DNA of 29,987 nucleotides from Cudoniella acicularis (GCA_013054445.1 JAAMPI010000627.1:1-29987); one strand, 5' to 3'; positions 9,541-20,473 are shown, counted from the stretch's first letter. A program made the numbers and translations. The notes: generated by a model not told the origin, from the sequence alone.

Positions 9541-10076
9541 TCTGGTCGCTGGTGGGGAACTTCCTCCACTATTAATTTGACAGAAAAAGTATTTGATGCC
9601 CGAATGGTACGGTTTGATGCTCCGGGTAAAGCGTGAGATGGAGACGCGCCGATATCGATGCAGCGCGGGTGCGGGTGCGGCGGCGCGAAGATCCTGGGCT
9701 GTCTGCAGCCCTATTTGACTCCGGAAGATTTATTGCAATAGGTATGCAGCCCGTAGCGACGTCATTCAGGTGTTGATTGTTGCTGTCCTGGCCGTTTTGT
9801 TGACGTTTGTCAAGTGATATTTTTTGTTTTCCAGAGGTCGTTGAAGTCGGCGAAAGTCGTTGGGCTGGGATCTAAAATGGCGCCAGTTCTCCACAGATTT
9901 GCAGGCTGGCGATGCTGGATGGCGCCGCCCTAGTGACGTGCTAAAAATTTCCCCAGCTCCTTCGGAAGAAGCAAGCCGGCGAGTCATTTATTTACCTTCT
10001 ACCAAACGTTTTCTCTCTTTTCCTCCTCCACAAGAGCATTCTACCTCTTTCTTGCACTCATTCCAATCGCCTCACC
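9541..10076. promoter_or_regulatory. Divergent promoter region, NRK and aspartate aminotransferase
   Basis: 536 bp between the two start codons. It contains a GC-rich block (about 9640-9700, with GCGGGTGCGGGTGCGGCGGC) and two copies of TGGCGCC-type sequence (about 9887-9930). A pyrimidine-rich run (about 10000-10076) precedes the aminotransferase ATG, as is common at fungal transcription starts. No TATA box stands out. Co-regulation of the two genes is speculation. Confidence 0.4.
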
Positions 10077-11679
10077 ATGCTCTCTTCAGTCAGAATAGCT
10101 AGCAGACGAGCTGTCACCCGTGGCGTGGCTGTCCGAAGCTCCATTGCTGCCAGACAAGCTTCAACATGGGCTGATGTTCCTCAAGGGCCTCCTGTAAGTC
10201 AATCGCGTTGAATTTGACAATTCTAAATATGAACTGACAGTTTTGTAGGATGTAAGTTATACAGACAATCCAAACTACTCCAATTGCTGATTTGAATTTT
10301 CTACGAAAGGCCATCTTGGGTATGTCTCGAAAGTGGAGGGATTTTCGCAAGAATTGCTTTTTCCTAATCGGATCATAGGAATCACCGAAGCTTTCAAGGC
10401 CGACAGCTTCAAGGAGAAGATCAACTTGGGTATGCGATAGCAGCCTCCGAACATCTGCAATTTATCTGACCCTGTTGTAGGTGTTGGCGCATATCGAGAC
10501 GACCAAGGAAAACCCTACGTCCTCCCATCCGTACGAATCGCCGAAGACAAAGTTGTTTCGCAGCTCTTGAACAAGGAGTACGCTGGAATCACAGGTGTTC
10601 CCGAGTTTACAAAAGCTGCGGCTCTTCTTGCATATGGCCCAGACTCGAGTGCTCTCGATCGCGTCGCCATCACACAATCCATCTCTGGAACAGGTGCCCT
10701 TCGAATTGGCGGTGCTTTTCTCCAAAGATTCTCCCCCGGCGCAAAGACAATCTATATCCCAAATCCATCATGGGCAAACCACGCTGCCGTCTTCAAGGAC
10801 TCTGGTTTGACTGTCGAAAAGTACAGATATTACAACAAGGATACAATTGGCCTTGATTTTGAGGGTCTGATTGCGGACATCAAGGGCGCACCAAAGAACA
10901 GCATTTTCTTGCTCCACGCCTGCGCACACAATCCCACAGGTGTTGACCCAACTCCCGAGCAATGGAAGGAAATTAGCGAGGCTGTCAAATCTGGCGATCA
11001 CTACGCCTTCTTTGACATGGCATACCAAGGATTCGCATCTGGAGATACAGACAAAGATGCTTTCCCCATCAGATACTTTATCGAGCAAGGCCACAACCCC
11101 GCCCTCGCCCAATCTTTCGCCAAGAATATGGTGAGTTTGCAACCCATCATCTTATGCAAATCTAACGCATGCAGGGTCTTTATGGTGAACGTGTGGGGGC
11201 TTTCTCCATTGTTTGCGCAGATGCGGAGGAGAAGAAGCGGGTTGACTCGCAAATCAAGATTCTCGTCCGACCTCTCTACTCCAACCCTCCAGTGCATGGC
11301 GCCCGAGTTGCCTCAACGATTCTTAATGACCCAGCCTTGAACAAGCAATGGTTAGGTGAAGTGAAGGAAATGGCTGACCGTATTATCACAATGCGAGCTC
11401 TGTTGAAGAAGGAACTAGAGAACTTGGGATCGAAGCATGACTGGAGCCACATCACAAGCCAAATTGGCATGTTTGCGTACACCGGATTAACGCCTGAGCA
11501 AATGGATACGTTGGCTAAGGAGGTAAGAATAGAAGCGTCCAAGTCGGAGGATTTTCAAGCTAACAAAAGTACTACAGCACTCCGTTTACGCAACCAAGGA
11601 TGGTAGAATATCAGTAGCAGGCATCACAACTGGAAACGTCAAGAGACTTGCAGCTGCTATCCACGCCGTTAAGCCATAA
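10077..11679 (+). CDS. Aspartate aminotransferase, mitochondrial
   Basis: PLP enzyme interconverting aspartate plus 2-oxoglutarate with oxaloacetate plus glutamate; part of the malate-aspartate shuttle. Seven exons: 10077-10193, 10249-10251, 10310-10319, 10379-10429, 10481-11130, 11175-11522 and 11578-11679. They give 426 residues, a normal length. The N-terminus is a basic, Ser/Ala-rich matrix presequence ([16 protein letters not shown], to about RQAS at 29). Family signatures in order: [63 protein letters not shown] with the PLP lysine at 275, and [14 protein letters not shown]. The C-terminal [12 protein letters not shown] carries the substrate-carboxylate arginine. Exon 2 is only the codon GAT, needed for the Asp of GPPD, and exon 3 is 10 nt. 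All introns are 44-59 nt with GT and AG ends. The gene appears intact. Confidence 0.95.
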
Positions 11680-12263
11680 ATGACAATTAACGAATATGGA
11701 TTAGATAGTACATTCTCACGGACTGGGTTTCTCACATATTTGGCAATACCATAGATAGAGGAAATATGCCACGCCATAGAAAGTGGTCATCCAATGTATT
11801 GTACAACATCTGGGGGTAATCTCTGCTACTCTTAAGTTGCCAATTTGCGTGTTGTTTGCGCCATAACGAGATATTCAACAAGTACATGATTCAAATAAAA
11901 TCCAATTGTATGACCGATCTCGTGATCTCTGTTTTTCGTTGCTCTAATCCAAAATAGCTTGATCGGCTATCTGGGATGAACCGGACGAGAATTTAATACG
12001 CCTGAACATAGGTTCGTCGTTGCCATTAATGCGGCAATTTTTGATTTTTCTGCCCATTATCTGGAGTATTAGTTCCTTATTGGACGACTCGTTTCGTATT
12101 CTGTCCCGTAGGAGATTAATTTTGCCTATTTCATGACCTTCGGCTCGATTCTTCCTTGCCTCTCGGAGTTCGTCGTCGCGTTGTATATTTGAATGATTCT
12201 CGAATCAGGGTCATCGTCGATGGATGTTTCGTAGCCCAAGTTCCCAAGACCATTGATACCTTC
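11680..12263. other. Convergent intergenic region
   Basis: 3' flanks of the aminotransferase and of the minus-strand coiled-coil gene. The short open frames here overlap pyrimidine-rich sequence and are unsupported. No gene seen. Confidence 0.4.
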
Positions 12264-13404
12264 CTACCGTCCAGGCCTCCTTCCTCCTCCAGCCCTCCCA
12301 TTCAACCTCCCAACATCCTTCCCCACATCCACTACCTCCCTTTGTAGTTCACCATAAACTCTTGCAATTTCCCTCATAATCTTTTCTTTCTCCTCGCCAT
12401 CCTCCCTCCCAACGCCATATCCCCAAAGCACCCTTTCTGCCTCCCTCCTCCTCTCCCCCAGCCTTTCCCTCCCATCCCGCAGATTCTCCTTATACCTCTC
12501 CAGCGCCACCACCACCTCTTCCGTATAAACCATTTTCTGGCCTTTGATGCTCTTCTCTTTGGCGGAGATATTTAATTGCTGTATGGAGAGCGAAAGGTAG
12601 GAGGCTTTAGTGAGGTAGTGTCGTTCCAGGGAGAGAGCGCCATGTTTAGATGTTTCGAGGAGCTGAATCGTAAGTGCTATAGCAGCTTGGTATGCCTGTA
12701 GTAAATTCGTAGTTTGGGTCGTGAGATTGCTGCGTTGTTTATGTAATTGCAGCTTCTTGGATGAAATCTGCTGTTGGAGGTCGAGTATTGTAGGACATAG
12801 TTTTGGGATGTTGCGGTGGAGAAAGGAGGGATTGGTTGTCGGTGAGAGGATGCGTGCCAATGCAAGAGTTTGTGTTTGCAGATGTGTTGAGAGGAGGGAG
12901 GAGAGTTGCGGGAGGTGCGTCGAGAGGGATGTCCATTGCGGGGTAGAGGTGAGGAGAGTAAGCTGTTTTGGGGTGATGGTTGTAGAGGAGAGGCGTGATG
13001 TGAGGAGGAGTATTAGCTCGATTAATTCGGTAGGGAGGGTTTGTGAGGGCGGAGGTTGCTGCGTCTTGGACGATTTTGAAGACTTAGTTGTGGAGGGGGA
13101 GAGCTCGAGGTCTCGGAAGGCGGTGAGGAGGAGGGATGATTTGGCGGCGCGGATGCGTGCTGCTTTCAGAGCCTGAGAATAGCCAGATTAGCGTTGTAAA
13201 TGAGAAGAGGGTATCCATTGAAGAGCAAGAGTTTTGTTTTGCCGGCAAGAGAATACTCACTGCTGAGACGGTATCACGTTCTTTTTGCGCGGGATGATTT
13301 TTAGTAGAACCATCGGGATTGAGGATGTTGTTGGCGAGGGTCTTATGAAGAGCGGCGAATTTAGGATTGCTTTGCAGAATAGAATCGTCAATGGGAGGCA
13401 GCAT
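12264..13404 (-). CDS. Coiled-coil protein resembling augmin subunit HAUS4
   Basis: Two exons, 13404-13261 and 13172-12264; 350 residues. The intron (13173-13260, GTGAGT...TTCTCAG) is phase 0. The chosen start is MLPPIDDSILQSNPKFAALH; an in-frame upstream Met at 13509 would add 35 residues of weaker composition. The N-terminus (SILQSNPKFAALHKTL) parallels the 'LLQNPYFSKLL' style start of HAUS4. The C-terminal third (YLTKASYLSLSIQQLNISA, then TEEVVVALERYKENLRDGRE) has helix spacing like the HAUS4 C-terminal coiled coil, and the length is close to human HAUS4 (363). HAUS4 belongs to the augmin complex, which recruits gamma-tubulin for microtubule branching in spindles. The resemblance is by eye only, so the call is tentative. 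It could be another coiled-coil protein. No disruption seen. Confidence 0.5.
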
Positions 13405-13544
13405 TTTGAAAGTGTTGAATGTTTTGTTGTTGGTGTTGACGAGGTCGCGTGGCTGCGGTAAAGAAAACAATCTCGCCGCGCTTCGGTGCAATTGGGCTTT
13501 TACACACACAACCAGGTCCTAAACCGCAACTAAAGCACAGTGGC

Positions 13545-14340
13545 TCATTCCTTCCCTAATCCGGCATCTATTCGGCAATTTTGCTCGAACTTGATGTCAT
13601 ATTGCTCAGCTCCTTCGCTCCTTAAAGACTCTTCGTTATCGGAGCCATCAGAATCGACACAGCACTGTGCTACTTGGTAAATATTCATCACAACCGTCTT
13701 ATCTACTCCAGGCTTCATATCAGCCGCCGGCCATGCCATAGAAAACCCTGTGATCGGCACCGAGAATCGCACCTCTGCGATGTCATACAGAGCACCCATT
13801 TGCACGCCGTCTTCGAACCGGACTTTTCCCCTTGTATGTGAATTCACCCGCCACTATCGGAGAATCAGCATGTTTTTGTTCCAGGATGTTCGGTCAGCAG
13901 AAAGGGTAGAGCAGATCAGTTCGATTGTTGAAAAGGAGACAAAGAGCCCGGGAACCCTTACTGCTGCTTGTATTCATAATGCCCTCAAGATTCTTAACGG
14001 CGGGCTGTATTGGAAGCATTCGTCGCCAGCTAGCTTCTTTCCTCACAAATGCTTTCCTCGCTTTCTTATCTTTGGCCCATGGCAGCCATCCATCTCCAAA
14101 AAACGGGGGAAATTTGGCTCGGAGGAGGGGGTTGATTTCGTCACTTCTATTGTCCGCCTCTAGCCAAGCTTGAAAAAACAGATATTGTTGTAGCGATGGA
14201 GATGATTTAATATCTGCATTCCAGCTCCGATTGACAAGTTGGGCATTGACCAGTAATTCTTGGAGGGGCAGTTGGAGGAGAATCGCCTCCCACAACTCGA
14301 GTGTCGAAAACACTTTTTCTTGCGCTTTAGAATTCTTCAT
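13545..14340 (-). CDS. F-box protein with a one-base frameshift
   Basis: F-box proteins link Skp1-Cullin ubiquitin ligases to substrates. Exon 1 is 14340-13962: ATG at 14340, then VFSTLELWEAILLQLPLQEL and VNRSWNADIKSSPSLQQYLF form the F-box (about residues 10-55). FPPFFGDGWLPWA and KEASWRRMLPIQPAVKNLE are elements repeated in a common fungal F-box family. The intron is 13961-13854 (GTAAGG, CTGAC branch, GATAG). Exon 2 (13853-13545) opens GEFTYKGK and then needs a one-base skip to continue as VRFEDGVQMGALYDIAE, a block typical of the same family. The shift lies at TTTT-CCCC (13824-13831 on the plus strand), so homopolymer miscount is possible. Corrected length would be about 228 residues. Longer starts exist in the same frame up to 14496. 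Substrate unknown. Confidence 0.6.
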
Positions 14341-15040
14341 TCTCTTTCGATTTTCCGATACGCGGTATATCGATTGAGAGAATTTCCAGGATGAATCCAA
14401 ATCGAGGGAAGTATTCATCGCCTTCCTCAAGGCAGCAACCAAAAGCATACACCTGACATCGCAGCCTGCTCCTAGCGAGGCTGAGACACCATGCATGACA
14501 GCTCAATGGTTTAAGTTTTACGAGCAGAATTTCCATAGGGCTGAAAGATCTCATTTGCTGGGTCGATCAATGCCGCACCTAAAATACGCATGCAATAAAT
14601 CAGGTGTAGGAGCTTTCGGAAAACCAGTGAGATTCGAAGGCATAACCCTATGAAGTACACGATTTGAGCGTTGGACGGGGCTGCTGACAGACACAAGTCA
14701 TGTCGTATATCTTCACATTCTGAAAATATCGAATTGTCCAACGAACTCTCAGGAGTCATTCCATTCAGGTTCTTTCTACCCCCGTTATTAATAGCTGAAT
14801 GAGGACCCCAATTGCCGCCTTAGATCAACTTACCGGTATCCTAGGAACTAGTGCATAAACATGAATCTCCCAAATGAACACTCCTTCCTCCTTGCAACTC
14901 TTTATTATGCTGACAACTATCAAACTTTTAAAAAGCCCATAAGATAAGGTTCCATTCCACATTCAAATTCCAGTCCAAGAATTCATGTCATCAATTCGCC
15001 TGATTTCTGATACGAAAAGAATTTTACCACAACTCTAATT
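14341..15040. other. Stretch without a supported gene
   Basis: A minus-strand frame at 14759-14511 (82 codons) has somewhat coding-like composition but no recognisable domain or splice partner. I leave it unannotated. This is the upstream flank of the F-box gene and of the plus-strand Zn2Cys6 gene. Confidence 0.3.
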
Positions 15041-16265
15041 ATGTTTCTCACTCCTTTCCAAGTGCGTCCTCAAAGAGAAATATCTACTAGGAAGCCACAC
15101 TTCAAAGTTCGGACAAGATGTGCCACATGCAAAATTCGACATCGAAAGTATGATAAGACACGGCCTGCTTGCAAAAATTGCGCTGCAGCTGGTTTCACAT
15201 GCAGCGGTTTCGACAAACAACTTGGAGTAGAGGCAAAGCCAAGAAAAAAGTCTTCAGTCCGACGAAGATACCCAAGGCTCCTGTGTTAAGAATAGCACCC
15301 AGCCGAACAGCATGCTCTGCGGACGACATAAAGTCATTCGAGTTTTTCCGCTCATACACCGCCGAGGAGCTGAGCGAGCCCTTCGACGCAAAATTTTGGA
15401 AAATAGCTCTTTTGCAAATCAGTCAATCCGAACCTACTGTATGGCAGTCCGTACTAGCTTTGAATATGGCTCATCAATCGACCATATCTATGGATGAGAA
15501 TGGCAATCGATCACGTCACGTGCAATTATCCGCAATACAGCAATACAGCAAAGCTCTTCGTGGTCTAATGAATCATACTACGAAGGACAATCTATCAATC
15601 GAAATCGTGCTCATGAATTGCATGATTTTTGTATTTCTTGAGATTTTCCTAGGCAATAACGCAACCGTGAGAAAGCACCTACGAAGTAGAATAAACATTA
15701 CCAGCGAATACAGAGTAAACAAACAAAAAAATCAAGCAAAACAATTTCGAGAAAAGGATTTGATCGAACAGATACTGGTTCCCCCCTTTGAAATGATGTG
15801 TATGCATGTTCAAGACGGCGTGGAGAGGGAAAGAAACCAGGAAAAGCCGGGCTTCGAGTGCGTGCCTCACTATTACCTTCCCAGAACGGGGTTGTAAACA
15901 CGAATGACGCTAGAGCGTTCATACTCAACGTCAATACCGAAGTTCAAAGATTTATGCAGATCTGCTCTCGTTTGGAAAAAAGTCTGTACGAGGAGCAAAG
16001 GCCGCGACAGAAATACCTCCTCTCCGTCCTTCAAAAATGGACAACAGCCCTCAGGTCGATTCGAGAATACCCTACCAGCCCAAGAGAGCGCTTGGGTTTC
16101 GAGGTCTTCCGATTTCTCCAAATCAGGACATCTATATCCCTTGCCTCAGCTTGCGAGATCGGGGAGATGAGATTCGACGCATATTTCGACGTTCACGTTC
16201 GGGACTTCGAGTCAATTGTGGATGACATCGAGGACGTTCTAGCAGCGCAAGATATAGATACATAA
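15041..16265 (+). pseudogene. Disrupted Zn2Cys6 transcription factor
   Basis: ATG 15041 leads to KVRTRCATCKIRHRKYDKTR and PACKNCAAAGFTCSGF, a Gal4-type zinc cluster (residues 27-54). Five of six zinc-ligand cysteines are present (27, 30, 44, 47, 54); the third is Tyr37 (TAT where TGT or TGC is expected). After AKPRKK the frame must shift by one base in an A6 run (15244-15249) to continue as VFSPTKIPKAPVLRIAPS and the middle homology region of this family (about 15290-15885). A second one-base shift near 15889-15895 joins PHYYLPRTG to VNTNDARAFILNVNTEVQRF, which runs to the stop at 16263. The ancestral product would be about 408 residues, of the short fungal class that usually lacks a longer tail. 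With a lost ligand and two frameshifts it is probably non-functional. The shifts could be draft errors; the Tyr substitution would then still cripple zinc binding. Confidence 0.7.
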
Positions 16266-17443
16266 ATCACTTTGCCATGTCAGGGCGCTCTTTAAGATAG
16301 TGGGAGCACGGTTGAAATTGAATGAGAATGGAGACTGGGTTTGTAGTTCATCCCGAATGGGAGATTGATGGTGCCACGATATTGGCGTATATTGTAAACC
16401 TGCTTCAAGCTTATGGATATCAGTGCACAAACCGGACGATTGCACCTTCTCACTCCGAAAAACAAACGCCCTATCACAGGCAAATAGGAAACAATATCCG
16501 AATAAACATTTCACACTAAAGACCCTCAATTTATATCAGAGTAGTTCGCGATCCTCGTGTCATGACGCCGCCTTGCGGGAACTCTCTTGAAACAAGAATG
16601 ACGACCTGCTAAAGCAGAGACTATTTTGGATTTTGCGCTCGATAGACTCGAGTGCGGCGAGTAACAAGAATAGAATTAAGGCTTCACTACAAATCTGCAG
16701 TACGGTCCACAGCCCATCTTATACCGTATCTTCCATTTTCCAAGCTTGCGCCTTCCTTCCTCCCGCCTACCTACACCTAAGGTTATTCCCAATTTCCTCT
16801 TCTCTTTCCTCCTCTCTTGTCTCCGCTCCTTGATCCTCGTTCCTGGTTCCTAGGGCTCCGAGTCCTAGTCTCTGGCTCTGTACATGGATACGTTCATGTT
16901 TATGTAAGGGCCTGTTCTCAACTTATCATGAAATTAGCTCCCGAATTAGAGGGTATGAAGAGAGAGAGAGAGAAAGGAAAGCAGAGAAAAAATTATAAGG
17001 GAATAAAACAAGACGGAAGGTTAAGAGTCTGGAGAGCAGATGCTACGTGATTGAGATTCGAGTGATTGGCTAAACCATAGGTGGATTTGCCGGGTGAGAC
17101 TCAGTAGTCCGGATAGCGTCAATACACCACGTCCCCCTCGTACTTTGATTTCCGAAGGAGCAGAATTACAGGTTCTAAAGGCTCTCACAAGCTGTAAGAT
17201 AGCTATCGCGCACACATCAAGTCCTCGAGGATTCCTTGAAGAGTGCTTTCTTAGGATCACTCAACACAAAGGGGATCCACTTACCATCAGCTTCAGGAGT
17301 GTTCGCATAACTCCACCGTCTTCATGATCTTGCCCACTTTCGGTTTGTAGTTGCTAAGGGGTCCAAGATCTTGGATAGTCCGGATGGCGAATAATTCACG
17401 TGCTTTTGTGGGTTATTGTGGGTAAGATCCAAACTGTTCCTCT
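16266..17443. other. Gene-free stretch with an (AG)7 microsatellite
   Basis: No supported gene. An (AG)7 run lies at 16959-16972. One frame (about 16290-16600) stays open except for a TGA after RMGD but has no recognisable motif. Pyrimidine-rich sequence dominates 16730-16860. Confidence 0.35.
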
Positions 17444-18352
17444 TCATCTTCGCCGTAACTCATCCTCCCTCTCTAAGCTCATAAGCTTTTCTGGCGTCGC
17501 ATGTAGCCGTTTCTGTCGACGTGCTTCTCGAATTTGCTCCTGCTCCTTAGGTATTCGTATCATTTGTAGCCTCCTCTCTTTCCTCTGCCGACCCTTTCCT
17601 TCATTTGCATTTCGCATCTCGAGTTCAGAGTTGGTCTGTAGGCGTCCAACCATTGTCATAGACTCAGGAATTGCCGCAATAGACCCTAGAGTCTCGATTC
17701 CCTCCAAAGTACCTCTCTTTCCTATTATATCTCTAATTTCATTTTCGAGGGCCTTGATTCCTTGTAGTAATAAAGCACGAAGCGTGAAATTTGCATCATT
17801 CCCGGCGTTGTGAAGGTATGCGAAAGGGCAACCAAGCTGTCTGAGTAGGACGTTTAATGGTGGAGAGTTTCTGGTACATCTGTTTATTTTCAATTCTTTT
17901 GCCAGTACCTCCGTCTCGAAAATTGCAACAACGTTTTTGTAAAGATCAAATCCGAGAGATTTTAGCGCGAACATATCGAAGAAAAAGCTATGACCAATGA
18001 GGGCGACGTTTCTCTCTCGGTCAATACATTGATTGATTTCGCTCGACGTATCGCTGGTAGGAGTCCTTTTTGATGTACCCCAAAGAAATCTGTTGGCCGA
18101 TGTTTCGAAGTACGTATCCGATCCAGTTATAAAATTGTAAGTGGCGATCTCTGAGGAGGCAGAATTTAGGTTTCGAGTGTCGAGGATTGCTATGCTGACT
18201 TGAGCATCTGAGCAATGCTGGAAATTGGTGCGGATGGTGAGAATTTCTTCGAAGTCGATAGATACCAAGACAGGTTTTAGAGAAGATTATGGGGAAAGGA
18301 GACTTTGAAGCTTTTGTACGTCGCCGCGTATTTTGATGTGTTGTTTGTCCAT
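17444..18352 (-). pseudogene. Gfd2/YDR514C-like DEDDh exonuclease-fold protein with an early in-frame stop
   Basis: RNase H-fold protein of the DEDDh family found widely in ascomycetes; activity of this subgroup is poorly known. The frame from ATG 18352 (context aaacATGGA) runs 302 codons with one TAA at codon 22 (18287-18289, reading LLSP-stop-SSLKP). CAA to TAA would explain it. Downstream everything is intact: VSIDFEE (Asp33, Glu35) gives the first acidic pair. The next blocks are AILDTRNL, ATYNFITGS, ALIGHSFFFDMFALKSLGF (second Asp) and LHNAGNDANFTLRALLLQ (His and last Asp). So all five DEDDh residues remain, and the C-terminus is a basic, charged helix (REARRQKRLHATPEKLMSLE). No ATG lies between the stop and the first motif, so the domain could be made only by readthrough, a non-ATG start, or if the stop is an error. 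Confidence 0.7.
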
Positions 18353-18762
18353 GTTTTGTCGCGTGCAAAAGCTGATCCCCGTGGATTGGTTTTGATCTGA
18401 GATTGACCGGGTTGTCGGGTGGGAAGTAAGAGAAGGCGAGGTCAAGAGAATCGGAAATTAGGAAGCGATGTTGAGAAATTGAATGAAGATGAAGCAGAAT
18501 GCGAAGGCCAATTTTAAGCAAGTAAGGGTTTAAGTTTCGTGGTCGAGTCGCTGAATTGCAAGATAAACTAACGACAAAGGAGTAAAGTGGGAGGAGGGTT
18601 CAAATAACCGAGTCACTATGACATTACTCTTGCGGTACACCCGCACTAAATGCGCACTCGTACTTTAACTATAAAAAAAATAGGTTATTAGCTTTTTGAG
18701 TTTTCTAGTAGCCATTGGATACTCCACCAGAAAAATTCTCGAATTGTCTACCATTCTCCCAG
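18353..18762. other. Intergenic stretch
   Basis: No supported gene. It lies upstream of the DEDDh gene and downstream of the dehydrogenase gene. The frame at 18521-18021 overlaps the DEDDh gene and is a shadow. Confidence 0.35.
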
Positions 18763-19721
18763 CTAATAATCCGTGCTCCTAATCGCCGTCTCCCAGTCGT
18801 CGCAAATTTTCAGTGTTGACAAGCATTTCGCTCGAATAACAGCAAGCGAATCTGACCCCAACGGGAGCCGAATAGGTACTTCCTTGTTCTTGGCCAAACC
18901 CTCAGACCGAGCAGAATCTATCACTAATTCCACTGCTTTCTTTGGGTCCCCGGGCTGAGCGCCTTTCATATTCGCAAGCCACTTTTGAATCCCTCGATCA
19001 AGCTCAATGTAATCGTTTATAGGACTGTTCATTTGCTTGAGACTTTTGTCGTCTAGCAGTCGGGTGCGGAAGAAACCTAGCTCGATGAGAATTGACTTGA
19101 TTCCGAAGGACGCAATTTCATTCTGCATTGATTCTACGACTCCTATAATTATTCGCCATTTTGAAGCTCCTAATCGGTTGCCGGGGGCTTACCTTCTAAG
19201 GCAAATTTCGAGTTACAATATGCTGATGCCGAGACCTCGCCAACAAATCCAGCCTTCGAGCTCACGTAAACGACGGTTCCGCCTCTCTTTTCTCGAAAAT
19301 GAGGCAAAATCGCTCGAGTGACCTTCGGCGGACCGAAAAAGTTGGTTTCAAATTGAACTAGATATCTGTCCACTAAGAAAAATTATCAGCAGAGAACTAG
19401 AAATTAACCTGCCACCAATGGTTGGTATGAAAGTCACGTACGGAAGCTCTTCAAAAGGCCCACCCTCAATATATCCGACATTATTAACCAGCACATCGAT
19501 TTCGCCGAAGAGTCCTAAGGTGGATTGTACCTTGTCAATGCCTTCCTGGCTTGATGTGATATCGAGATCAAGAATGGCGATATTTTCACTTTTGAAATGA
19601 GAAATATCGGACGCATTGCGTGCGGTTGCGATAACTCGATCACCGCGGGCCACGATTGAAGACACAAAGATTTCGCCAAGCCAGAGGAACAGCCTGTCAC
19701 GAGCCAAGTGAGTTGGGGCAT
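18763..19721 (-). CDS. Short-chain dehydrogenase/reductase with a one-base frameshift in the cofactor loop
   Basis: Classical SDR, NAD(P)-dependent oxidoreductase of unknown substrate. Exons 19721-19442, 19365-19193 and 19142-18763; introns 19366-19441 (GTACGT...GGACAG) and 19143-19192 (GTAAGC...TTATAG), both in phase. ATG 19721 opens TWLVTGCSSGL, the TGxxxGxG dinucleotide site. The next base is missing (plus-strand 19674-19683, reading TTGGCG where TTGGGCG is expected), and the true frame continues EIFVSSIVARGDRVIATARN. Then DLDITS, LVNNVGYIEGGPFEEL (NNxG motif), YLVQFETNFFGPPKVTRAIL, VVYVSSKAGFVGE (catalytic Ser) and SAYCNSKFALEG (Tyr-x-x-x-Lys) all follow. The corrected length is 277 residues, normal for the class. 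Either an assembly error or a recent null allele. Confidence 0.75.
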
Positions 19722-20473
19722 ATTTGGGCGGAAGGTTACCTGATGGCCGTTGATTTAAGAGTTGAGAAATACTGAACAGCGTCTGGAGGAGAAGGTCCAA
19801 GGAGGTTGAATAAGATGAGAAAATAAGCTTACCTGGATCAATGGGTGGGAGTATAAGTCTATACCACGGCCCTTCATTCAAGATTGGTTTGGAAATATGT
19901 TGTGTTGGTCATGCAGTTGATGTTGATTGTGTTGGTTGTGTCAAAGTCCGGAATCAGCATAGGCATTCGATTCGAGGCAGCTCAAACCGAATCTTAGCAG
20001 TATCTTTAACCGATTTTCCCTGGGTGACAAGATGCAATTACTAATCCTCGCCATTCGTACTAATTATTTCGTGAAGGGCAAGCAGTAATGGTGCGGTGGG
20101 GGAACACAAGCCACGAAAGAAGAAGAAAGGTTTGTTGAGGAGTAGAAAATTACAAGCCTTTTTTGTAATTCTATGTCCAGAAATGCAAAATGAGGTATTG
20201 ACTACGCTTCGCTTAAAAAAGGGGAGCAAATCAGAAATCTGGTGCCTTGTAATTGAGGCTTCAAAACTCTTCGCGCTAAAAATTAAATCTCGAGAGTTCG
20301 ACCCCAGAGCTTCAACGACGTGACAAGCAACCTCACTACTCGAGCTCTTGACTGCTATTTTCTCATCTCAGCACAACAAATGTCCGCTCTAAGCGTATGT
20401 TCAATATAATCACCAGGCACCGAAGACCAGCAATACTTCCAATTGACGACTCTCATCATTGACAATCGCAGCC
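19722..20473. other. Intergenic region before the bL28m gene
   Basis: Divergent upstream region of the dehydrogenase and the mitochondrial ribosomal protein gene. No supported gene and no clear motif. Confidence 0.35.

Noticed and set aside
14511..14759. 82-codon minus-strand frame with a hydrophobic middle
   Set aside because: No recognisable domain, no splice partner and no link to the F-box gene next to it.
16290..16610. Possible continuation of the Zn2Cys6 gene past its stop at 16265
   Set aside because: The frame contains a TGA and the residues match nothing known at the C-terminus of this family.
18021..18521. 166-codon minus-strand frame
   Set aside because: Overlaps the DEDDh gene in another frame and shows no motif.
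20280..20310. GAGAGTTCGACCCC, resembling a tRNA T arm
   Set aside because: The stem does not pair and no other tRNA arm is present.
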